This document shows, in pieces, positions 34,709 to 43,100 of a stretch of 64,000 bases of DNA. Position 1 is the first letter of the stretch, and each line of letters starts with the position of its first letter. The notes under the pieces are model-generated. The model did no database searches, was not told the DNA's origin, and saw nothing but the letters and a program-made list of their open reading frames with translations. Position numbers and translations under genes: made by a program. Where the stretch lies: the NCBI RefSeq assembly GCF_000013865.1, contig NC_007948.1:3224001-3288000 (forward strand), written 5' to 3'. The DNA is from Polaromonas sp. JS666. Lineage in GTDB: Bacteria; Pseudomonadota; Gammaproteobacteria; Burkholderiales; Burkholderiaceae_C.

Positions 34709-35605
34709 TCAATGCGCCGGCACCGCCCCGGCGTCCAGTTTGGCCCGCAGCGCGGGCAGCGCCGCGAGCATGGCGGCCCGACCCAAATCGATAGCGCGTT
34801 GCCGGGCCGAGAAGTCGGCGCTCTTCAGGCCGGCCAGGGACGGCCGCACCACCACATCGGCATCCTTCAGTTCATACTGGTTGATGCTTTTGCCCATGAT
34901 GGCAAAGGTCTGCAGCAGTATCTGCAGCGTATCGCCGGCCGGGTTGGCCTCCGGCGGGCTGGAGATATCGACCGCAATCACCAGGTCGGCGCCCATTTGC
35001 CGCGCAAAACGCACCGGCACCGGCGAGACCAGGCCGCCATCGACATACTCCCGGCCATTGATCCTGACCGGCACGAAGACTGCCGGAACAGCGCTCGATG
35101 CCCGCACCGCCGTGCCGGTGTCGCCGCGCTGGAACAGCACGGCCTGACCGCTGTTGAGGTCGGTAGCCACAATGCCCAGCGGAACGGGCATGTCTTCAAT
35201 CAGGCGGCCCGCCAGCAATTCATTGACATGCCGTGCCAGGGCCTCGCCGCGAAACATGCCCCGGCCCACAATCGGCAGCATCCAGTCGGTGATGGCGACC
35301 TCCTGCATGTTCAAGGCGGTCTGCTGCAGTTGGGCACTGGTTCTACCGCTGGCATAAAGTGCGGCGACCAGGCTGCCAGCCGAGGTGCCGACCACATAAT
35401 GAGGCTTGAGCCCGGCCTCTTCAAGCACCGCAATCACGCCCACATGGGCAAAGCCCCGCGCCGCACCGCCACCCAGCGCCAGGCCGATTTTCAAAGGCTT
35501 TTTCGGGACGGCCTCGGCCGTCGGCGTGGATGGGGCGGATCGCACCGGTGGAGCGGGTGGCGCAGCGCACCCCGCCAGCAACACCAAGGCCCAAGCCAGC
35601 GCCAT
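34709..35605 (-). CDS. Patatin-like phospholipase, lipoprotein (RssA-like)
   Basis: 298 residues. Starts MALAWALVLLAGCAAPP, a short lipoprotein signal with lipobox LAGC. The patatin domain has oxyanion loop ALGGGAARGFAHVG, nucleophile elbow VGTSAGSLVA (Ser), and the catalytic Asp in EYVDGGLVSPVPV. Likely a membrane-anchored periplasmic-side lipid hydrolase. ATG 35605 chosen because it places the signal at the N-terminus; the longer frame to 35716 would bury it. Confidence 0.88.
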   Translation of the reverse strand: MALAWALVLLAGCAAPPAPPVRSAPSTPTAEAVPKKPLKIGLALGGGAARGFAHVGVIAVLEEAGLKPHYVVGTSAGSLVAALYASGRTSAQLQQTALNMQEVAITDWMLPIVGRGMFRGEALARHVNELLAGRLIEDMPVPLGIVATDLNSGQAVLFQRGDTGTAVRASSAVPAVFVPVRINGREYVDGGLVSPVPVRFARQMGADLVIAVDISSPPEANPAGDTLQILLQTFAIMGKSINQYELKDADVVVRPSLAGLKSADFSARQRAIDLGRAAMLAALPALRAKLDAGAVPAH

Positions 35606-35746
35606 GCGCCTGCCTGACACGGCCCTCCATCCTCGCCAACCTGAAGCAGCGCAGCCGGGGGGTTTGCCATCGACGCCAAGGCAATTACGAATAATTCGCG
35701 TTTGTATTACACTCACTCCGTTCCAACCTTTCAGGATTTTTTCACC

Positions 35747-36805
35747 ATGTTCAAAAAAGCTCCTTCACTGGCCTGCCTTGCGCTGGCCACCGCAGCCTTC
35801 TTTGGCGCCGTGGGCAACGTCAACGCCCAGGAGCAGGTCGTCAACCTGTATTCTGCACGCCACTACCAGACCGACGAAGCGCTGTACACCAACTTCACCA
35901 AGGCTACCGGCATCAAGGTCAACCGTGTCGATGCCGATGATGCCGGCATTCTGGCGCGCCTGAAAGCCGAGGGTACGGCCTCGCCTGCCGACGTGATTTT
36001 GCTGGTCGATGCCGCCCGCTTGTGGAAAGGCGACGTGGAAGGCCTGTTCAAGCCCATCAAGTCGGCCGCTCTGGAAGCCGCCATTCCGGCCAAGCTGCGC
36101 GCCCGGGAAACCGCCGAAGGCACCACGTGGTTCGGCTTTTCCACCCGGGCCCGCGTGGTGGTGTATGACAAGCTGAAAGTCAAGAAAGCCGACGTGGACA
36201 CCTACGAAGAGCTGGCCGATCCGAAAAACAAGGGCCTGCTGTGCACCCGCTCGGGCTCGCACCCCTACAACCTCTCGCTGTTTGGCGCCGTGACCGAGCA
36301 CCTCGGCGAGGCCAAAGCGGAGGCCTGGCTCAAGGGACTGGTGGCCAACATGGCACGCGACCCGAAGGGCGGCGACACGGATCAGATCAAGGCAGTGGCC
36401 AGCGGCGAGTGCGGCATCGCACTGACCAACACCTACTACCTGGCGCGCATCATGCGCTCCAGTACGCCTGAAGACAAAACGGTAGCCGACCGCGTCGGCG
36501 TGGTGTTCCCCAACCAGGACAGCTGGGGCACGCATGTGAACATTGCGGGTGCAGCCGTTGCCAAAAATGCCAAGAATACCGCCAACGCCATCAAGTTCAT
36601 GGAGTACATGGCCAGCGCGGAGGCACAAAACTACTTTGCCAACGGCAACAACGAATGGCCTGCCGTGTCCAGCGTGAAAGTCAGCAACCCCGCGCTGCAA
36701 GCCATGACGGGCGGCAGCTTCAAGTCGGAAACCATTCCCATCAGCGCCGTGGGCGGCAACCAGCTGAAAGTACAGCAGATGCTTGATCGCGTCGGTTATA
36801 AGTAA
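35747..36805 (+). CDS. Fe(3+)-type ABC transporter substrate-binding protein (FbpA/FutA-like)
   Basis: Periplasmic receptor of 352 residues: signal peptide (to VNAQ, about residue 26), then VNLYSARHYQTDEALYTNFT and the C-terminal VKVSNPALQAMTGGSFKSE typical of bacterial ferric-binding proteins. Iron-binding tyrosines are plausible in TNTYYLAR. No permease (FbpB) or ATPase (FbpC) gene follows, so the transporter core must be elsewhere. ATG 35747 begins the signal peptide. Upstream AT-rich bases (35685-35710) are not a convincing Fur box. Confidence 0.9.
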   Translation: MFKKAPSLACLALATAAFFGAVGNVNAQEQVVNLYSARHYQTDEALYTNFTKATGIKVNRVDADDAGILARLKAEGTASPADVILLVDAARLWKGDVEGLFKPIKSAALEAAIPAKLRARETAEGTTWFGFSTRARVVVYDKLKVKKADVDTYEELADPKNKGLLCTRSGSHPYNLSLFGAVTEHLGEAKAEAWLKGLVANMARDPKGGDTDQIKAVASGECGIALTNTYYLARIMRSSTPEDKTVADRVGVVFPNQDSWGTHVNIAGAAVAKNAKNTANAIKFMEYMASAEAQNYFANGNNEWPAVSSVKVSNPALQAMTGGSFKSETIPISAVGGNQLKVQQMLDRVGYK

Positions 36806-36875
36806 TTTGAATAAAGAGTAAACCCCCAGAAAGCCCCAAACGGCCTTCAACACGCGCCCAGGCGCGGCTATTCGC

Positions 36876-36912
36876 AAAAAGCCCGGTCATCTTTTGGTGA
36901 CCGGGCTTTTTT
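36876..36912 (+). terminator. Rho-independent terminator after binding-protein gene
   Basis: AAAAAGCCCGGTCA and TGACCGGGCTTTTT pair around a TCTTTTGG-type loop; long stem and flanking A/T runs on both sides allow use in both directions. Confidence 0.9.
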
Positions 36913-36933
36913 CATGCGCCATAATTCACATCA

Positions 36934-36954
36934 TTGACGTTTACGTCAACGTCA
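36934..36954 (+). promoter_or_regulatory. Palindromic operator upstream of SDR gene
   Basis: TTGACGTTTACGTCAA (arms TTGACGT and ACGTCAA around TT), followed by a further half-site CGTCAA. Resembles the operators of MerR-type regulators of branched-chain/fatty acyl-CoA degradation (LiuR-like) as I recall them; assignment is inference. Confidence 0.5.
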
Positions 36955-37001
36955 ACATTCCCCCTCCTTTTCTCCCCTTCTTTTATTTCAAGGAACAAGC
37001 C

Positions 37002-37781
37002 ATGGATATCGCAGGCAAAGTATTTATCGTCACCGGCGGCGCATCAGGTCTGGGTGAAGGCACGGCACGCATGCTGGTCGCCAACGGCGCCAAGGTGGTG
37101 ATTGCCGACATGCAGGCCGACAAGGGCGAAGCCATCGTCTCCGAGTTGACCAAAGAACTCGGGGAAGGCAAAGCCGCGTTTGTGCCCTGCGACGTCAGCC
37201 AGGAGGCCGACGGCCAGGCCGTGGTGGCCAAGGCCGTGTCCATGGGCAAGCTGATGGGCCTGGTCAATTGCGCCGGCATTGCGCCCGCCGAAAAAACCGT
37301 AGGCAAAAACGGCGCGCACGGCCTGGCCCTGTTCAGCAAGACCATCACCGTCAACCTGATCGGCAGCTTCAACATGATCCGGCTGGCAGCCGACGCCATG
37401 TGCAAGAACGAGCCGGAAGCCACCGGCGAGCGCGGTGTGCTGATTTCCACCGCCTCGGTCGCGGCCTATGACGGGCAGATCGGCCAGGCCGCCTACAGCG
37501 CGTCCAAGGGCGGCATCGTCGGCATGACCCTGCCCATTGCCCGCGACCTGGCACGCAACGGCATCCGAAACATGACCATCGCCCCCGGCATCTTCGGCAC
37601 GCCCATGCTGTTTAGCATGCCGCAGGAAGTGCAGGACTCGCTGGCCGCCGGCGTGCCCTTCCCTTCGCGCCTGGGTACGCCGCAAGACTATGCCAAGCTG
37701 GCCAAACACATCATCGAAAACGACATGCTCAATGGCGAGGTGATCCGCCTCGACGGCGCGATTCGGCTGGCGCCACGCTGA
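37002..37781 (+). CDS. SDR-family 3-hydroxyacyl-CoA dehydrogenase-like (HSD10 type)
   Basis: 259-residue short-chain dehydrogenase. NAD motif [16 protein letters not shown] (9-24), NCAGIAPA, catalytic Ser in [16 protein letters not shown] and [10 protein letters not shown] (Tyr-x3-Lys). The long loop and the C-terminal [22 protein letters not shown] resemble type-2 (HSD17B10-like) 3-hydroxyacyl-CoA dehydrogenases used in isoleucine/branched acyl-CoA oxidation. ATG 37002 has AAGGAA upstream. The operator-like palindrome at 36934 fits such a role. Confidence 0.88.
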   Translation: MDIAGKVFIVTGGASGLGEGTARMLVANGAKVVIADMQADKGEAIVSELTKELGEGKAAFVPCDVSQEADGQAVVAKAVSMGKLMGLVNCAGIAPAEKTVGKNGAHGLALFSKTITVNLIGSFNMIRLAADAMCKNEPEATGERGVLISTASVAAYDGQIGQAAYSASKGGIVGMTLPIARDLARNGIRNMTIAPGIFGTPMLFSMPQEVQDSLAAGVPFPSRLGTPQDYAKLAKHIIENDMLNGEVIRLDGAIRLAPR

Positions 37782-37798
37782 CATCATACGGCTCAGAC

Positions 37799-37855
37799 GC
37801 TATTTAACTGATAGCTACTTGCGCCCTATTCTTAAGGGCTATAGGCCGATTTGAC
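37799..37855 (+). repeat. Dispersed repeat, intergenic reference copy
   Basis: Begins GCTATTTAACTGATAGCTAC, continues TTGCGCC, and ends GGGCTATAGGCCGATTTGAC. It contains pairing segments GCCCT/AGGGC. Other copies are at 39954 (inverted) and embedded in livHM, dnaG and pcm. It lies 17 bases after the SDR stop; the rest of the 200-base gap before ggt shows no gene. Confidence 0.7.
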
Positions 37856-37981
37856 TAGTAACTCAGTCGAGTCGGTCCGACTTTTTCCGCTGCTTACAAA
37901 TCACCTGCGGCTGCGTACATTTCATTGCGGCGCCTGGACTGGCCTGGATTTAACATGGCACGAATTATCAAAGGAGCAGCA

Positions 37982-39847
37982 ATGACTCCCACTCCTGCAC
38001 GAACGCACTCCGCTTTCCAACTGCTTGCAGCCGCATTTGCCACAATCCTGCTGGTGGCCGGTTGCGCATCGCCGCCCCCGTTTGCCTACAGCGTGCCCCT
38101 ACAGCCCGAAAGCGCCTCGGGTTACACCGAAAAACCCGGCTGGGCGACCTCGAAATTTGCGGTCGCCGCGGCCAATCCGCTGGCCACCGATGCCGGCTAC
38201 CAGGTGCTCAAGGCCGGCGGTTCGGCAATTGACGCCGCCATAGCGGTGCAGATGGTCCTGACCCTGGTCGAACCGCAGTCCAGCGGCATAGGCGGCGGCG
38301 CTTTCCTGCTCCATTACAACGGCAAGGCGGTCGAGGCTTTTGATGGCCGCGAGACCGCACCTGCGGCGGTGGACGAAAAACTCTTTCTCGGTGCCGATGG
38401 CAAACCCATGGCTTTTTACGACGGTGTAGTCGGTGGCCGCTCTGTCGGTGTGCCGGGCACGGTGCGCATGCTGGAGATGGCGCACAAGCAGTACGGCAAA
38501 CTGCCCTGGGCCCAGTTGTTCGCACCGGCCATCACCTTGGCCGAAGGCGGCTTCAAGGTCAGCGCACGGCTGGCCACCCAGCTCAAAAACGATCAGCACC
38601 TGAAAAAAGACCCGGTAGCCGCCGCCTATTTCTACCAGGCCAACGGCGAACCGCTGGATGCGGGGTTCACGCTGCGCAACCAGCCGCTGGCCAATGTGCT
38701 GAAAAAAATCGCCGCCAGCGGCTCCAAAGGCCTGCTCGAAGGCGACGTTGCCCAGGCCATCGTCAGCAAGGTGCAAAACCACCCGACCAACCCCGGCAAA
38801 CTCAGCCTGGCCGATCTGGCGGGCTACCAGGCCAAAAAACGCGATCCGATCTGCCACGACTACCAGGCCCAAGCCAGGGACTACCGCATCTGCGGCATGC
38901 CGCCGCCCAGTTCGGGGGCGATTGCCGTCGGGCAGATTCTCGGCATCCTGAACAACACCAACGCGGCGACCCTGGCGCTGGACACCGGCATGGGCGGCAT
39001 ACCCGGCAGCACAGGCGCCGCGCCCTCGGCCGACTGGCTGCATCTGTACACCGAGGCGTCGCGCCTGGCCTTTGCCGACCGCGCGCAGTATCTGGGCGAC
39101 CCCGACTTTGTGCAGCCGCCGGCCGGCAGCTGGACGAGCCTGCTGGCACCAGCCTACCTGGCCGACCGCGCAAAACTGATTGCCGCACAGCCCGGCGGGC
39201 AAAGCATGAAAGTCGCCAAGCCGGGTTCCCCCGGCGGCATGAGGGCCGCGTATGCACCGATGCCCGAGCAGCCCGAGTACGGCACCTCGCACATCAGCAT
39301 CGTCGATGCTTATGGCAACGCCATTGCGATGACCACGACGATTGAAGACCAGTTCGGCGCGCGCCAGATGGTCAATGGTTTTCTTTTGAACAATGAGCTG
39401 ACCGACTTTAGCTATGCCCCCACCGACGCCGCTGGCAAGCCGGTGGCGAACCGCGTGCAGCCCGGCAAACGCCCGCGCTCATCAATGGCACCCACCCTGG
39501 TGTTTGAAAAAATCACCGGTCAGCTGGTGATGAGCGGCGGCAGTTCGGGCGGTGCGCTGATCATTCACGACATCGTCAAAACGCTGTACGGCGTACTGCA
39601 CTGGGGCCTGCTGCCGCAGCAGGCGATTGACCTGCCCAACTTTGGCTCGCTCAATGGACCCAGCCTGCTGGAAGAAAAGCGTTTCGCACCCGCCACCGTT
39701 GAGGCCTTGAGGGCACGCGGCGCCGAGGTGCGCGAAATGAACATGACCAGCGGCTTGCAGGCCATCGCGCGCGGCCAGGCCCATGGCACGCCGGTGTGGC
39801 TGGGCGGCGCCGATCCGCGCCGAGAAGGCGTGGTGATGGGGGATTAG
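37982..39847 (+). CDS. ggt: Gamma-glutamyltransferase, lipoprotein-type signal
   Basis: 621-residue glutathione hydrolase/transpeptidase (Ntn hydrolase). An N-terminal signal with lipobox LVAGC (about residue 23) suggests membrane anchoring. Large-subunit features: EPQSSGIGGGAFLLHYNG and the arginine-containing FDGRETAP. The autocleavage/catalytic Thr lies in EYGTSHISIVD (about 435). Substrate residues in RPRSSMAPTLV and GGSSGGALIIHD. ATG 37982 follows AAAGGAG. Complete. Confidence 0.95.
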   Translation: MTPTPARTHSAFQLLAAAFATILLVAGCASPPPFAYSVPLQPESASGYTEKPGWATSKFAVAAANPLATDAGYQVLKAGGSAIDAAIAVQMVLTLVEPQSSGIGGGAFLLHYNGKAVEAFDGRETAPAAVDEKLFLGADGKPMAFYDGVVGGRSVGVPGTVRMLEMAHKQYGKLPWAQLFAPAITLAEGGFKVSARLATQLKNDQHLKKDPVAAAYFYQANGEPLDAGFTLRNQPLANVLKKIAASGSKGLLEGDVAQAIVSKVQNHPTNPGKLSLADLAGYQAKKRDPICHDYQAQARDYRICGMPPPSSGAIAVGQILGILNNTNAATLALDTGMGGIPGSTGAAPSADWLHLYTEASRLAFADRAQYLGDPDFVQPPAGSWTSLLAPAYLADRAKLIAAQPGGQSMKVAKPGSPGGMRAAYAPMPEQPEYGTSHISIVDAYGNAIAMTTTIEDQFGARQMVNGFLLNNELTDFSYAPTDAAGKPVANRVQPGKRPRSSMAPTLVFEKITGQLVMSGGSSGGALIIHDIVKTLYGVLHWGLLPQQAIDLPNFGSLNGPSLLEEKRFAPATVEALRARGAEVREMNMTSGLQAIARGQAHGTPVWLGGADPRREGVVMGD

Positions 39848-39901
39848 CCCCCACGCTTGCCACTGCGTGTGCCTGCGGCGTTGCGCTGCCCCTTGCACGA
39901 G
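39847..39901. repeat. Dispersed repeat, family 2 (diverged)
   Basis: CCCCCACGCTTGCCACTGCG, then a GC-rich stretch ending GCGCTGCCCC, directly after the ggt stop. It corresponds in reverse to the GCGTGGGGG end of the copies at 29771 and 41047 and to CCCCCACGCT at 31039. Confidence 0.6.
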
Positions 39902-39953
39902 AAAAAGGGGCTGTGCTTGCTCGGGGCGGCCTTCGCAGCGCACCAGTCGTCAA

Positions 39954-39998
39954 AAGTAGCTTGCGCCCTTACCGCGCGGGCGCAAGCAGCTATTGTTT
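39954..39998 (-). repeat. Dispersed repeat copy with perfect hairpin
   Basis: On the minus strand it reads AAAACAATAGCTGCTTGCGC then CCGCGCGGTAAGGGCGCAAG and CTACTTTTGA. GCTTGCGCCC (39959-39968) pairs perfectly with GGGCGCAAGC (39978-39987) around a 9-base loop. It lies between the convergent ggt and yihY genes and could serve both as a terminator-like structure. Confidence 0.75.
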
Positions 39999-40037
39999 TG
40001 GCAGCGACCGATGCCACCTCAAAGGCAAGGGTGCGGG

Positions 40038-40946
40038 CTAGTCCATCCGCATGGGCTGGGCCGGGGCGTTTTCCAAGACTGTGCCGATGCGTTCGTACTC
40101 GGAAATGACCTGCGCGCCCAGCAACAGCAGCGTGGCGGCGATTTCCAGGCTCAGCAAAACCACGATGGCGGTGGTCAGTGAGCCATACACCAGGCCCACC
40201 TGCGACAGCGTGCCAAAGTACCAGACCAAGGCATGGCGCGTCACCTCCCAAAGCAGCGCAGCCGTGACCCCGCCAATCAACGCGTGGCGCAGCGACAGCC
40301 TGCCCACCGGCATCACCATGTACACCGATGTCAGCAGAAAAATCTCGCCGGCCAGCCCGAGCAGGTATAGCAACACACCCGAGAATCCGCTGAGCGACCA
40401 GCTGTAGCCCAGAAACTCCACGCTTTTTTCGCCCAGCGCCTGCATGCTGCCCGAGACCAGCGTCACCAGTAGCAGGCCTAGCCCCAGGCACAGGATGTAG
40501 CAGTAGGGCAGCACGGCAGACACCAGAAAATGGCGCCGCCGAATGACCACGCGGTGCAAAAACACCACCGACATCGCATTTTCAAGCACGGTAAAAGCCA
40601 GTGAACTGAAAAACAGCATGGTGGCCAGCAACAGCCAGCCCATGACTTCACGATGCGCCAGGAAATTGGCGAGCTCTCCGACAATGAATTCGGACTGTCC
40701 CGGCGCCAGCCAGCCGATGTAGCGGCCCAGCGCTTCCAGCAGTGCCGATTGGTCAATCACATGCGACAGTGCAATCGCCATCAAGATCAGCAACGGAACA
40801 ATCGACAGCAAGGCGTAGTAAGCCACGGCCCCGGCCAGCAGCAGGCCCTGGTTGGCGCGAAAGCCCTTGAGTACCCGCAACGCAAAGGCGCCGGGATGGC
40901 TGAGTACGTAAGTGGCCTGCGGTCCGATCATCATGGTGGTGGGCAT
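40038..40946 (-). CDS. YihY/BrkB family inner-membrane protein
   Basis: 302 residues with about six membrane segments and the family features AYYALLSIVPLLILMAIAL and the LLWEVTRHALVWYFG-type loop. Formerly called ribonuclease BN by error; function unknown. AGGAGA precedes ATG 40946 (MPTTMMIGPQATYV). The longer frame to 41120 overlaps the dnaG start and is not preferred. Confidence 0.88.
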   Translation of the reverse strand: MPTTMMIGPQATYVLSHPGAFALRVLKGFRANQGLLLAGAVAYYALLSIVPLLILMAIALSHVIDQSALLEALGRYIGWLAPGQSEFIVGELANFLAHREVMGWLLLATMLFFSSLAFTVLENAMSVVFLHRVVIRRRHFLVSAVLPYCYILCLGLGLLLVTLVSGSMQALGEKSVEFLGYSWSLSGFSGVLLYLLGLAGEIFLLTSVYMVMPVGRLSLRHALIGGVTAALLWEVTRHALVWYFGTLSQVGLVYGSLTTAIVVLLSLEIAATLLLLGAQVISEYERIGTVLENAPAQPMRMD

Positions 40947-41046
40947 GGGGTCTCCTGCCGTTTTCGGCTGCCATGCGGGCATGGTAGCTGCACAATATTT
41001 TTTCCGACCGGCCGCCCCTGGGGAAAAACGCCCCTCTCGGGGGCAG

Positions 41047-41075
41047 CGCAGTACGCGAAGCGACAAGCGTGGGGG
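41047..41075. repeat. Dispersed repeat, family 2 (29 bp identical to 29771)
   Basis: CGCAGTACGCGAAGCGACAA then GCGTGGGGG, 27 bases before the dnaG GTG and preceded by CCCCTCTCGGGGGC (41027-41044). It overlaps the divergent promoter region of dnaG and yihY. Confidence 0.85.
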
Positions 41076-41101
41076 TAATCCTGTCGGGGCACAATACCGC
41101 T

Positions 41102-43084
41102 GTGGCCATTCCCCAATCATTTATCCAGGAGCTGCTCGCGCGGGCTGACGTGGTGGACATTGTGGGTCGCCACGTCCAGCTGAAAAAGGGCGGCGCCAAC
41201 TTCATGGGCCTGTGCCCGTTTCACGGCGAAAAGTCGCCCTCCTTCAGCGTCAGCCCGTCCAAGCAGTTCTACCACTGCTTCGGCTGCGGCAAAAACGGCA
41301 ATGTCATCAGCTTCCTGATGGAGCATGCCGGCATGAGCTTCATCGAAGCCGTGAAGGACCTGGCCCAGCAATACGGCCTGCAGGTGCCCGAAGACGACGT
41401 GTCGCCCCAGGACAGGGCCAAGGCGGCACAGATGCGCGAACAGCAGGCCACCCTGACCAGTGTGCTGGAAAAAGCCGCCATGGCCTACATCAAGCACCTG
41501 CGCGGCTCCGAGCGGGCCATCGAGTACTTCAAGGGCCGCGGCCTGTCGGGCGAGATCGCCAGGACTTTTGGGCTTGGTTACGCACCCGAGGGCTGGCGCA
41601 GCCTGGCCAGCGTATTTCCCGACTACAACGACCCGCTGCTGGTGGAAAGCGGCCTGGTGATCACCGGCGAGGCGGGCGAGGAAAACGCGGGCGGTGAAGC
41701 CAAGCGCTACGACCGCTTCCGCGACCGGGTCATGTTTCCCATCCGCAACGTCAAGGGCGAATGCATTGGCTTTGGCGGCCGCGTGCTGGGTGACGAAAAG
41801 CCCAAGTACCTGAACTCACCCGAAACCCCGGTGTTCAGCAAGGGGCGCGAGCTCTACGGCCTGTTTGAAGCCCGCACGGCCTTGCGCGAGCACGGCTACG
41901 CACTGGTCACCGAAGGCTACATGGACGTGGTCGCGCTGGCCCAGCTGGGTTTTGCCAATGCCGTGGCCACCCTGGGCACGGCCTGTACCGCCGACCATGT
42001 GCAAAAGCTGTTTCGCTTCACCGACTCGGTCGTCTTCAGCTTCGATGGTGACGGCGCCGGTCGCCGCGCCGCGCGCAAGGCACTGGATGCCGCCCTGCCC
42101 TTTGCCACCGACGTGCGTACCGTCAAGTTTTTGTTTTTACCGTCCGAGCACGACCCCGACAGTTACATCCGCGAACACGGCAAGGAAGGTTTTGCGGCTT
42201 ACGTCAGCAAGGCTGTGCCGCTGAGCCGCTTCCTGCTCGAAGCCGCTGCCGAGGGCTGCGACCTGGACACGGCGGAAGGCCGCGCCCACATGGCCAGCAA
42301 CGCCCGCCCGCTGTGGAGCCTGTTGCCCGACGGTGCCCTGAAGCGCCAGCTGCTGGCCGAAATCGCCGACCAGGTGATGATTGACAGCCGCGAGTTGCTG
42401 CAGCTTTGGCAGCCCGCCTCCGCAGGTTACAAAAACAGCTATAAAAACAATAGCAGCAAGCGCCTGCCCAATAAAGACCACAGGCCGGATTTACCCTCGG
42501 ATTTCGGCAAAAACCACGACGTCCCCGACTATGCAGGCTACGTACCGGACCTACGCGAGGAGGCCGACTATGCCTCTTCCGAGCCGTATTTCCCGCCGCC
42601 CGCCATGTCAGCGCAGCGCCCCGGGCGGTCGTCGGGTGGCGCCAGCCGGGCTCCGCGCCGCATCGCGGGCCGCATCCTGCCGGCCAGCCGTGAAGACCGC
42701 GTCCTGCGGCTGCTGCTGACCGAGCCGCAGAGCTGGGACCAGCTCAGCACCGAAGAGCATCACCTGCTGCTGGCGTTGCCGGCGCCGCACGGACCGCTGT
42801 TTGTCTGGCTGGAAAGCCAGCTGCATGAGCACGGCCCGCAACCCTGGGCCGCCCTGCGCGAGGGCCTGCGCGAGCACCCCCACGAAAAGCACGCCATCGC
42901 GCAAATCGCGCAAATACCGGAAGGTATCGAGTGCGACTGGGATGAGGTCAGGAGCATCCTGGACCAGCTTGTCAGGCTCGAACGCCAGCGCGAAATGGAC
43001 GAATTGGTGCCGCTGGTCACAAAAGATCCCGCAGCCCGTCAGCGCTACCAGGAACTGCTGGAAGCCAACCTCAAAAAAAGCTGA
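41102..43084 (+). CDS. dnaG: DNA primase
   Basis: Replication primase, 660 residues from GTG 41102 ((M)AIPQSFIQELLARADVVD). CHC2 zinc finger with C38, H41, C59, C62 (LCPFHGEKSPSF...FYHCFGCGKNG). TOPRIM core VTEGYMDVVALAQLGF (about 269) and FSFDGDGAGRRAARKA (about 313). The linker around 444-464 is low-complexity (Asn/Lys/Ser) and is encoded by a dispersed-repeat copy. C-terminal DnaB-binding helical domain about 540-655. Upstream GTG at 41069 lies inside a repeat and is unlikely. rpoD follows, as in the classical macromolecular-synthesis order; no rpsU is seen upstream. Confidence 0.96.
   Translation: MAIPQSFIQELLARADVVDIVGRHVQLKKGGANFMGLCPFHGEKSPSFSVSPSKQFYHCFGCGKNGNVISFLMEHAGMSFIEAVKDLAQQYGLQVPEDDVSPQDRAKAAQMREQQATLTSVLEKAAMAYIKHLRGSERAIEYFKGRGLSGEIARTFGLGYAPEGWRSLASVFPDYNDPLLVESGLVITGEAGEENAGGEAKRYDRFRDRVMFPIRNVKGECIGFGGRVLGDEKPKYLNSPETPVFSKGRELYGLFEARTALREHGYALVTEGYMDVVALAQLGFANAVATLGTACTADHVQKLFRFTDSVVFSFDGDGAGRRAARKALDAALPFATDVRTVKFLFLPSEHDPDSYIREHGKEGFAAYVSKAVPLSRFLLEAAAEGCDLDTAEGRAHMASNARPLWSLLPDGALKRQLLAEIADQVMIDSRELLQLWQPASAGYKNSYKNNSSKRLPNKDHRPDLPSDFGKNHDVPDYAGYVPDLREEADYASSEPYFPPPAMSAQRPGRSSGGASRAPRRIAGRILPASREDRVLRLLLTEPQSWDQLSTEEHHLLLALPAPHGPLFVWLESQLHEHGPQPWAALREGLREHPHEKHAIAQIAQIPEGIECDWDEVRSILDQLVRLERQREMDELVPLVTKDPAARQRYQELLEANLKKS
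42431..42494 (+). repeat. Dispersed repeat copy embedded in dnaG
   Basis: AAAACAATAGCAGCAAGCGC then CTGCCCAATAA and AGGCCGGATTTA match the intergenic repeats (AAAACAATAGCTGCTTGCGC at 39954 on the minus strand, 17 of 20; AGGCCGATTTG at 37799). Translated in frame as part of YKNSYKNNSSKRLPNKDHRP in the primase linker, with codons TAT, AAT, AAT, TTA unlike the surrounding gene. Confidence 0.65.
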
Positions 43085-43100
43085 AAAAACAGCTTTTTTA
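43077..43100 (+). terminator. Possible terminator at dnaG 3' end
   Basis: AAAGCTG and CAGCTTT pair around AAAAAA and run into TTTTA; the stem includes the dnaG stop codon. Short, so read-through into rpoD is plausible. Confidence 0.5.

Noticed and set aside
35685..35746. Possible Fur box before the ferric-type binding protein gene
   Set aside because: Only a short AT-rich near-palindrome (CGAATAATTCG) is present; it does not fit the 19-base Fur consensus well enough.
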